NCBI RefSeq assembly: GCF_018873765.1
Contig: NC_057925.1
Span: 20,471,568 to 20,535,567 of the forward strand
Reading direction: 5' to 3'
DNA from: Telopea speciosissima
Lineage: Eukaryota; Streptophyta; Magnoliopsida; Proteales; Proteaceae
DNA: 64,000 nt
In this document: positions 56,017-64,000 of the stretch, piece by piece
How positions within the stretch are numbered: position 1 is the stretch's first letter
How the letters are laid out: the number at the start of each line of letters is the position of its first letter
Notes under the pieces: model-generated
The model's input: only the letters and a program-made list of their open reading frames with translations
Told to the model about the DNA's origin: nothing
Database searches by the model: none
Program-made: the position numbers and the translations under genes

Positions 56017-57358
56017 CAAGGTACTAAAACTTGGAACTCGGTACCAACTCGGTCCCTTGAAAACCCGACGAGTCGAGATCTTGGCGAGATCTTGCCGAAT
56101 TGGTGCTTTGTTTTTTTTCGACTCGAAGCCTCAACTTGGTGGGTTTTAGACCTAGTTTGGGTCTGAAACTTGGTATTCAGCCTATTTTAGGTCATTTAAA
56201 CACAATGGCACTATCAGATTTTGCAAAAACAAAGTCCAAGTAGGACTTTTGTACCGGTCAAATGCAATTTGGTGTGCACGAATGCTGTCAAAATCGCTCT
56301 GAATGAAAATATTTTCTTCGACATCAAAACAAATGAATATTTTACCGCACTTTTGGTTTTTAGCAATGCTTTACCATATTAAGATTTATGGAATTTTTAG
56401 ATTTGAGAAAAACCCCAGCATTAGAAAATTGAAAATTGAACCTACCACCGAAAATCCAGTTTTTGTTATTGAACTGGGGGGTTGACTTTTTTATCTTTTG
56501 GAATTTTATTTTTTAACTATTTTTATTGGATTCAAATAGGGGGGTATTTGCTTATTTATGAATAATATCTTAAGTAAATGAAAAACATTTACTTAAACGA
56601 TATTAGGCATAACTAAGTGTTTGTATACCAAGGTTTGCATAGATAGGTGTCTATATACCAAGATTTTCCACCAAGATACCGAGATTTGGCACTCATATAA
56701 AGGAGTTTGGGTCAAGATTCTCGAGATCTTGGTCGAATTGTTGCACTTTTGCAACTCGTATGCCAACTCTTCTCCGTTTCCACAAGTAAATGTTTTTGTA
56801 TTTGTATTTCATTTACTTAAGATATTATTCATAAATAAGCAAATACCCCCTATTTGAATCCAATAAAAATAGTTAAAAAATCAAATTCCAAAAGGAAAAA
56901 AAGTCAACCCCCCAGTTCAAGAACAAAAACTGGATTTTCGACGGTAGGTGCAATTTTCAACTTTCTAATGATGGGGTTTTTCTCAAATCTAAAAATTCCA
57001 TAAATCTTAATATGGTAAAACATTGCTAAAAACCAAAAGTGCTGTAAAATATTCATTTGTTTTGATGACCAAGAAAATATTTTCATTCAAAGCGATTTTG
57101 ACAGCATTCGTGCACACCAAATTAAGTTTGACTGGTACATAACTCTTACTTGGACTTTATTTTTGCAAAATCTGATAGTGCCATTATGTTAAAATGGCTT
57201 AAAATAGACTTAATACCAAGTTTCAGACCCAAACTAGGTCTAAAACCCACCGAGTTGAGGCTTCGAGTTGAAAAAAAAAAATGCGCAAGATCTCGTCAAG
57301 ATCTCAACTCGACTCGGTATTTCAAGGGACCGAGTTGGTACCGAGTTTTAGTACCTTG
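56017..57358. mobile_element. 1.34-kb inverted repeat (long foldback element)
   Basis: The left arm (56017 to about 56600) starts CAAGGTACTAAAACTTGG. The right arm (about 56783-57358) ends with its complement (gagttttagtaccttg). The two arms match over about 575 bp. Shared landmarks include ggtttttctcaaatctaaa, a gcaaataccccctatttg block and catttacttaagatatt. The outer 100 bp of each arm is rich in gactcg/gagatctt motifs. The spacer is about 180 bp. Neither arm encodes a recognisable protein. No TSD was found. Confidence 0.85.
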
Positions 57359-57419
57359 GGGGCAGGAGAGGGTATTCGGGGAAGACACTAAAACCCTATA
57401 GGGGTTTGTGAACCCTAAG

Positions 57420-57600
57420 ATCAATGTTTTAAGTATCCTAATGTATCTTCCGATACTAACCGATAAGTATCTTATTTTTAGGGTGTACCGATATGAGACC
57501 TAAAAAAGGTATCGACAGTATCAGGTCAATATGTGACCCGATATAGTTGATACTTATTGATACTTGATACATCTCTTATAACTATATAACACGATCAATG
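57420..57600. repeat. Degenerate GATAC-type repeat, last copy
   Basis: gtatcctaatgtatcttccg, ccgatactaaccgataag and ttgatacttattgatac have the same texture as the 13-14 kb repeats. Confidence 0.45.
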
Positions 57601-58060
57601 ACTGAAAATACTTACCAAGAGCTCCAGTAAAGCATTCTAATCAATTTTGTTTTGGCAAAATCAACTTGATTCCTTGTTTCTACTGGCAAAAGCATGTCTA
57701 GTAGTTTTGATTTCATCATCATTTGGCAATTAGACAGCCTAAAATCAAGGATCGAAACCAGACTTGTGCTAGAACAGTTCTCTATAAAACTTTGGATTTT
57801 TTGAAATGGATCACTAGGTAACTGAAAACCAACCTGAATGATTGAATCACGGTAGGTTTTGTTTTACAATGACTTGTGCATCTAAAATCAAAATCTTCCC
57901 TAAACTGAAAGTGCTGAGTTATGTGTAGCTGCAAGGGCATTATGGGACTTTCCCCCCACCCCCCCCTAGCCGACTCATTATTTAGAGTCAGCTATGAGGG
58001 GGCATTATTGTAATTATATTTCTCCTCTTTTATTTTAAATATAGGGGCTTGGTGATCTTA

Positions 58061-58227
58061 TTGATCACTCAATCATTCAGTTCTATTGGCTGCTAACATG
58101 CTATCAAAGACAAAATTCTGATCATTTATTGATCACTCAAGCATTCAGTTCTATTGGCTACTAACATGATATCAAAGCCAAAATTCTGATCATCTGGCTG
58201 CTAACATGGTATCAAAGCCAAAATTAT
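58061..58227 (+). repeat. 68-bp tandem repeat carrying the LTR end and primer-binding site three times
   Basis: Copies start at 58061 and 58129 (ttgatcactcaatcattcag and ttgatcactcaagcattcag), with a partial third from about 58196. Each includes a PBS-like site: tgctatcaaagac (58099), tgatatcaaagcc (58167) and tggtatcaaagcc (58207). Only the third keeps the canonical TGGTATCA. Confidence 0.85.
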
Positions 58228-58599
58228 TGACTCTAATCTTTTTTTTTTGGAGATTGTTTTTCCGCTGCTATTGGTCAACATCTGCTCCTGTTTGAAGACT
58301 GCAGATTTGAATCATGAAGAACTCAGATTCAGCCTTGCGATTTTCTCCAGAACAGGTTTTTTGATCTAATTTTTGACAAGAATTAGGATTTTATTGGCTC
58401 ATTAGAAAGTGCTGATTTTTGGATGACATATTTGCCACTACCAGAGGGAGACTCGATCCACTTTTTGGCTTATTCTGACGGTCAAATTTGTGGGAATTCA
58501 CAAACCCATCTCTAGGCTCAATTTCTTCACTGGTTGAGCAGTTCGATTGACTCCACTCTCTTGTCACTGTGTCTGATCTTACTACAGCTTCGTCTGGAT

Positions 58600-60990
58600 C
58601 AGATGGATCTGGCCGTAATGAGTACCTTCCTTTTGCTGCAACTACCATCAAGTTAGATGGGACCAATTACCTAATGTGGTAGCGATCTACTAATCTAACC
58701 GTTGCAGGTCGCGGTTTTACAGGACTATCTTACAGGTACCACTGTTAAAACTGATGAAGAAGGTCCTGCTCAGGATCGTCGGCTCTCCCATGACTCCTTG
58801 GTGATGTCTTATCTTCCATGCATCCTACTATGGCACCGGGTTATATTCTATTGGACGTTGCTGCCCATATATGGAAAGCTTCCAAGGAAACTTACTCCCA
58901 AGTTGGGAATGATGCTCAAGTGTATGAACTGCGGAAGAAGATTCATGACACAAAACAAAACGAGTTATCTGTCTCCCAATATTATGCAGAGCTTCGTAAG
59001 TGCTGGCAGGAGCTTGATCACTACACTAATTATCAGCCTACCAATGCCATTGATATTGCTGCCTACCGCAAACATGTGGACAAAATTCGAGTTTATGAAT
59101 TTTTGTCTGGTCTCAACGTTGAATATGATCAGATTAGAGTCCAGATTCTCAACAGAGATCTTTTTCCTACCCTGGAGCAGTCTTACGCATTGGTTCATAT
59201 TGAACACCGCCACCGTTCAGCTATGCTCCACCCTTCAACTGTAGAGCGATCAACTTTACATATTGGGTCTGGTTCGACCGTTCGAGTACTACTAGAGTTG
59301 ACACCTCCAAGTCTATTAAGAAGCTTATCAAATGTGAACATTGTGGTAAGCTAAGGCCACTTGTTGGAAATTACATGGGAAGACTGCTGATTTTGAAGCA
59401 AATCGTAAACGTGGTGGTGGTGGCAAGGGCCGTGGTCAGCCTACTGCTATGGCAAATCAAACTGACACCATTGCAACCCCTCCTACAGACATTGGTCTCT
59501 CTCTGGAAGAACTTCAAGCTTTCCGTCGGATATTAAAGGCCTCTTCTACCTCCGTTGCCCAGTCTTCTACACTTGTTGCCACCTCTGGTTCTGTTTCTAA
59601 CTTTGCCTCAGGTATTTCTAATGGTAGTCATTATGCATCAGCAGTCTCCAATCATTGGATCATTGACTCCAAGGCCACTGACCATATGATAGGTTCTTCT
59701 ACCCTTTTTCATCAGTACTCTCCTTCCATTTGAGAAAGACACTGTCCGAATGGCAAATGGGTCTCTTCCTTCTATATCTAGAAAGGGATCTGTTTGTCGC
59801 TCTCCTAGTCTTACTTTAACCTTCGTTTTGCATGTTCCTTCTTTCTCTACTAATTTATTGTTTATTAGTAGCCTTACTAAAGACCTAAATTGCAAAGTAA
59901 CATTCTTTCCCTCCCATTCTGTCTTACAGGATCTGGTGACAAGGAAGATGATTGGGGTTGGTAAAGTGCATGGTGGTCTCTACTTGCTTCATAGTGGTTC
60001 ACAGACTTCTGCTGCCCTTCCTTCTCACACTCATCAGTTACATTCTGTCTCTTCTGACTTGTATTAGTGGCATCGTAGGCTAGGACATCCCCCAGTTGGG
60101 ACTTCATCTCATTTGTTTCACCAGTTAGTTAAAAATTGTAATATAAGAATGAGTATTTTTATGAAGCCTGTGTTTTGGCTAAACAGAATTGTTCTAGTTA
60201 TTCGCCATTAAATAAAAAGAGTCTTTCTCCATTTCACATTGTTCATTTGATGTATGGGGTCCTGCTCGAAAAGCCTCTATTTCTGGTCATAGATGGTTTC
60301 TCACTTTTGATTGTCATAGTCATACTACTTGGGTGCATGTGATGCAGCACAAGAGTGTAGTATTTCGGTGTTTTCAGCTTTTCCACACACGCTAAAAATT
60401 CTCCGCAATGACAATGGTAGAGAATACATGGAGGGTTAATCTCAACAATATATGGTTGATCATGGGATTCTTCATCAAACCAGTTGTGTCGACACACCTC
60501 CTCAAAAAGGTGTGGCTGAGAGAAAAAATTGCCACCTAGAAATGGCTTGCGCCTTGATGTTTGACCGAAATGTTCCTAGTCTGCAACTCAAAAAAGGTAC
60601 AAATGCTACCATCCTCCAACAAAATGTGCCCTAGTCTCCATAGACATCATCTTTCATGAGTCCTTAGCTTACTATTCATTGTCACCTCTTCAGGGGGAGT
60701 TTGACTTGGTTGGTGAAGATGTTTTGTCGTTAATTGCTGCTCCTTCCAATGTTCCAATTCAAGAAGAGCAGGTACCGGATCAGGTTCATGTTCAAGAAGG
60801 GCATTCTTTGGATACAATTCAGGGGGAGCAGCCTACTCCTAGTTCTGTTAGAGAACACGTTGAAAAAAATTCAGGGTAGACTTGATCATCCAAATCTTTG
60901 TGTCTTTACTCGAACTTCTAAGAAGCAAGTTGAAACCACCACCACTACGCCTTTACTCATCCCATTGCGATCTTTTGAGCCAGAGCCTAC
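58600..60990 (+). pseudogene. Copia gag-protease-integrase, decayed
   Basis: Gag: TIKLDGTNYLMW then a stop (58680); the 58818-59354 frame has LRKKIHDTKQNELSVSQYYA and VYEFLSGLNVEYDQIRVQI. A half zinc knuckle (CEHCGKL) is at about 59333. Protease reads WIIDSKATDHM (about 59655), where the catalytic DSG reads DSK. Integrase has WHRRLGHP (about 60070), FDVWGP (about 60250), NDNGREY (about 60410) and VDTPPQKGVAERK (about 60485). Frameshifts and stops divide these, so the copy is inactive. Confidence 0.85.
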
Positions 60991-60991
60991 T

Positions 60992-62241
60992 TGATGCATG
61001 TTTATCACCAAATTAGGCTTCTTTCCCTAGAAATAAGTCCAGGGTTGAGTTATAGACATGTTGGACCTTTGGTTCCATGGGTTTTCTATGTAATAGGCCA
61101 CTTTTATGGGCCTAAAGTTGGGGGTACATGAATTGCATATGGTATTAGCCATATACTTAGTCTATTTCATGTTTTTAATGTTTTAAATTGAACCGGTCCA
61201 AAGCTGGTTTGAACCAATGGTTCAATTTAAGTATTTTAGTAGTTTTCTTTTAATTATTTAGCTGGGTTGGATTAGGACTCTATTTTGAGTCTATTTCAAT
61301 TTCCTAGTCAGTTTAAGTTACCAAATAAGTTAATGATTGGGTTAGGCCTTTCCTTTTTAGTGTAAGAGTCTAATTTTGAGTCTTTTATATAAGGTTGTAA
61401 GAGGGTAAAGTATTGAGCACGAATTTGATTAATGGAAAAGCTTTTGTTGCTCTTCTCTTCTTCTCCATTGAAGACCTGCAACTCCAAATAAGTGATTACT
61501 ATTATCAGCCATCCCTCTTCTTCTCCTAATCCTCTAAACCCAGCCCCATCGATCCCCATGCCAATACTCAATCCTTATTATCTTCCTCATCCACCATTAA
61601 AACCATAGATCCATTAGAACACTAAACCTGCAACTATTCTTCTTCCCTTCTAGAAGGTCACATGCAAGGTGATTTTCGCGAGAATTCTGCCCAACAAAAT
61701 CTAACCGTTAGAACCTGCTAAACTTTTGATTGAATCTTCTTCTAACCCTAACAGAGACTCAATCTAAATTTCAGAGCCATCCATCCAGCCGATTGTCTGA
61801 AATTACACTTTTACCCCTCTCTCCTATCTCTACTAGGAAACCTCCATAACTCCAGATTTAACCATCTGATTTAGCTGTAACTTTCAACATATAATCCCCC
61901 TCCAGCCAACCCACACTCGACCTAAATATTCAGCCCATTCAACCACCTGATTTCCTGTTATTATAACCCTAGATTCCCTCATCTTCCCCCTTTCAAAACC
62001 CTAATCCTAGTTCCTGCCTAAATCCATCTAACCTAATTCTAACCATCCAAAACTTATAAACCTATTTCATTAGACTCCCCTACACCTGCCTAGCTTTACC
62101 ATATAAAACACACCCTCTTTGACCTAACCCTAACCCTAAAATTAACCTAAAACCTCAACTCTGCCTCCATCAAATCGGTAGCTCAACAGGTCCTAGTTGT
62201 CTGACTCCTAGTAGGCCTCCTACCTATGTAGGACTATATTA
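60992..62241 (+). mobile_element. Solo LTR (about 1250 bp) in the Copia element, TSD CTACT
   Basis: The Copia frame EPEPT breaks off at 60991 and resumes with TTPSGKEPSLEL at about 62245. The insert starts TGATGCATG and ends GACTATATTA. CTACT precedes it (60987-60991) and follows it (62242-62246). Removing the insert and one CTACT rejoins the frame. A TATATAAGG box is near 61387. The right edge could shift 3 bp because CTA repeats there. Confidence 0.78.
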
Positions 62242-62244
62242 CTA

Positions 62245-62605
62245 CTACTCCATCTGGTAAAGAGCCTTCTCTTGAATTAACTATTTCTGTTTGTAAAGGT
62301 ATTCGGAGATGTACCCAACATCCCATATCTCATGTTGTTTCCTATGACTCTCTCCTTCATGTCATGTTTTTGTGTCTTCTCTTTCCTCTGTTTCTATTCA
62401 ACAAAAGTGGCAAGAGACCTTTGCAAACACAAAATGGAAAGCAAATATGGTGGAAGAGATGAGAGCCTTTGGAAAAAATAATACTTGGGATCTTGTTTTT
62501 CTTCCTCCAGAGAAAAAGCCAGTTGGATGTAAATGGGCGTTTGTCGTCAAGCAGAAGATGGATGGCACCGGTTGATAGGTACAAAGCAAGACTCATGGCC
62601 AAGGG
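62245..62605 (+). pseudogene. Copia pol segment: start of reverse transcriptase
   Basis: Readable pieces are RRCTQHPISHVVSYDSL, then KWQETFANTKWKANMVEEM, NNTWDLVFLPPEKKPVGCKW and YKARLMAKG. They are broken by a frameshift and a stop (after MDGTG). The segment ends at the insertion site at 62605. Confidence 0.85.
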
Positions 62606-62606
62606 T

Positions 62607-62748
62607 GGAATTTTTATCTGCTGCTGTAACTGGAGCGCTGCTGTGCACATCGTGCAGCGCAGCAGCAGCCATGTTGTGCACACATGGCCGCTGCCGCGCC
62701 GCACGATGCGCACAGCAGTGCTCCAGTTACAGCAGCGGATAAAGGTCC
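62607..62748. mobile_element. Palindromic hAT-type miniature element, 8-bp TSD CCAAGGGT
   Basis: The 142-bp interval starts GGAATTTTTATCTGCTGCTG and ends with the inverse (cagcggataaaggtcc). It folds along nearly its whole length (gtaactggagcgctgctgtg versus cacagcagtgctccagttac). CCAAGGGT is exact on both sides (62599-62606 and 62749-62756), the hAT signature. Its termini match 42706-42885. Confidence 0.85.
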
Positions 62749-62755
62749 CCAAGGG

Positions 62756-63940
62756 TGATGTAGAATCTGGCCAGAGAAAGAGACACAAGAAGGCCCATCG
62801 GACCAGGCCCCTTTATGGGGCAGAGATGGACCAGACCAGGCCCCCTCCTGGGCCAGAACTGGACAGCCCAAAGATGCCCCATGATCTGAATGGGGATCCA
62901 ACTTGACCAGTCAAAGATGCTCCACAGCTTGAGAGGAAGATTGCTCCACAATTCTGCTAAGATCCTCTTTGACCAGTCAGCTGGGCTTTAGTGCAGTTTA
63001 GAAGTTTCCCTATTTACTAGTTTCTAATTTAGAAGTTTCCACAATTATTAGTTTCTAATTTGTGGCTGAAGTATAAAGCCAAATATTTTTTTTTGAGTCA
63101 ACTTCTCTTTAGATAGGATTTAGTAGTTTCTATCTTATTAAGTTTCTATTTTAGTTTAGTTTATTTTTGGAAACTCTATTGTAATTCTGCCTGATGCAAA
63201 GTCAGATCATTAGAGAAAAGAATATTTGGCAACTTTAGCCATCGTGTATGGGAGCTCCTCCTATGCTGCAACAGCTGAGATACCTATGGGTGAGAGACCC
63301 AAGGTGAAAGGCCCATCCCCCCTAACCCTATCTTCTATTTTTCTATCTTCTCCATATCCTCTGCCTTTCATCGACCCTTGAGAGCTGCTGTGTTTGTGAC
63401 TGCTCCACACACTGAGAAGATCAATCGAGTGTGATTATTGATGATACAGTTCTGCTGCTGATGCTATTCTTCAGTCAAGGAGAACGAGTCATCTTGCTGC
63501 TGGTGTAGTTCTTCCCATCGAGTGCAGGCTGTTGTATCCTTGTGCTTGGAGATTTGCTGCAGATCTTCTGAGTGTGATCACCCCTCATCCTTCCACCAAA
63601 CCCTGTTGGGTTTTGATCACCATTCCATCTCACCTTCCACCCCACTCGACCACCTTTTCACTCCATTCCACTGGTGGGATCTAGCCTACACCTAAACCTT
63701 CTAATTTTGGATCAACCTCCGGATCCCATAATCACACCATCAGATTAGGCTGGAATTTTCCGCAGAGGTTACTTCCTACACAAGCACCACTCGATCAGAA
63801 CTTGGGCCTCTTCTATTGGCTGGCTTGACAAAATTCCTAACCTTCTATTTTATGGTTCAGTTCCTAGTTTGAGTTTTGAGACTGCTGAATATTCTTGGGT
63901 TATTTGGGACTAATTTTAACCTAAATTAGTTCTACATTAA
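62756..63940 (+). mobile_element. Solo LTR (1185 bp), TSD AAGGG, in Copia RT
   Basis: It starts TGATGTAGAATC and ends TTCTACATTA. AAGGG lies at 62751-62755 and 63941-63945. Without it and the adjoining miniature element, MAKG joins FSQTYGINYQETF as in intact Copia RT. The TGATG...ATTA ends resemble those of the solo LTR at 60992-62241. Confidence 0.75.
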
Positions 63941-64000
63941 AGGGTTTTTCTCAAACTTATGGGATCAACTACCAGGAGACCTTTGCTCCTGTTGCGAAAT

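Larger units (their letters stand above)
57900..64000 (+). mobile_element. Copia retrotransposon, plus strand, running off the window
   Basis: A presumed 5' LTR ends CTAACA at 58206, followed by TGGTATCAAAGCC, a tRNA-Met-type primer-binding site. Decayed gag, protease, integrase and reverse transcriptase follow in Copia order. Pol is split by solo LTRs at 60992-62241 and 62756-63940, the second preceded by a miniature element. RT resumes at 63946 (SQTYGINYQETFAPVAK) and continues past the end. The LTR left end is an estimate. Confidence 0.85.

Noticed and set aside
56303-57086. Matching 60-codon frames in the two arms of the foldback
   Set aside because: They match because the DNA arms match; differences are not biased toward synonymous sites as far as can be seen by eye.
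1-64000. CRISPR arrays, operons, bacterial or viral islands
   Set aside because: No regularly spaced repeats, no prokaryotic gene structure and no viral genes beyond retrotransposon pol; all spliced genes are plant-type.

Overview
This is nuclear DNA of a flowering plant, most likely a eudicot. The evidence is spliced protein-coding genes with short GT-AG introns, plant-type Copia, Gypsy, LINE and miniature transposons, and an orthologue of the floral F-box gene UFO. The species cannot be named from the sequence; an early-diverging eudicot is only a guess. About four fifths of the window is transposon-derived or unrecognised intergenic DNA.

Only three host genes are well supported, all on the minus strand: a UFO/FIMBRIATA-type F-box gene (9708-11117, two exons, 427 aa) and two annexin D8-like genes (27439-29125, 316 aa; 45246-46770, 315 aa). 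The annexins are a tandem duplicate pair with identical six-exon structure, including a GC-AG third intron in both. They lie 16.1 kb apart, separated by LINE, LTR and miniature-element insertions. UFO acts in SCF-type ubiquitin ligase and LEAFY-dependent floral patterning. Annexins are calcium/phospholipid-binding proteins. Nothing suggests that the UFO gene works with the annexins.

Layout: 1-860, 3' end of a Copia element. 1544-3254, solo LTR with target duplication (TSD) AAAAC. 3744-9007, complete Copia element, minus strand, with LTRs identical by eye but a gag-pol frame carrying six stops and an internal inverted rearrangement. 9008-12386, UFO and flanks. 12387-15100, miniature elements and degenerate GATAC-type repeats. 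16000-20570, decayed SIRE-like Copia cut by a Gypsy solo LTR (18167-20151). 22197-24158, second Gypsy solo LTR hosting a nested 590-bp element. 24821-25268, ultra-short LTR element made of little more than LTR, primer-binding site and polypurine tract. 27439-29125, annexin A. 29400-33316, miniature and foldback repeats. 33330-36949, 5'-truncated L1-type LINE. 37067-39485, palindromic Mutator-type miniature elements and a solo LTR. 39540-40700, second LINE relic. 41800-43800, more miniature elements. 45246-46770, annexin B. 48400-50140, miniature elements. 51408-55065, interval bounded by related inverted hAT-like termini, holding a tRNA-like sequence. 56017-57358, 1.34-kb inverted repeat. 57900-64000, plus-strand Copia running off the window, split by two solo LTRs, one carrying a hAT-type miniature element.

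The region is a good record of insertion and deletion. Six LTR insertions survive as solo LTRs or LTR-like elements with matching TSDs (one TSD has a mismatch), against one complete element. Miniature elements with 9-bp (Mutator-like) and 8-bp (hAT-like) TSDs share a short internal GGTCATTTC-type core although their termini differ.
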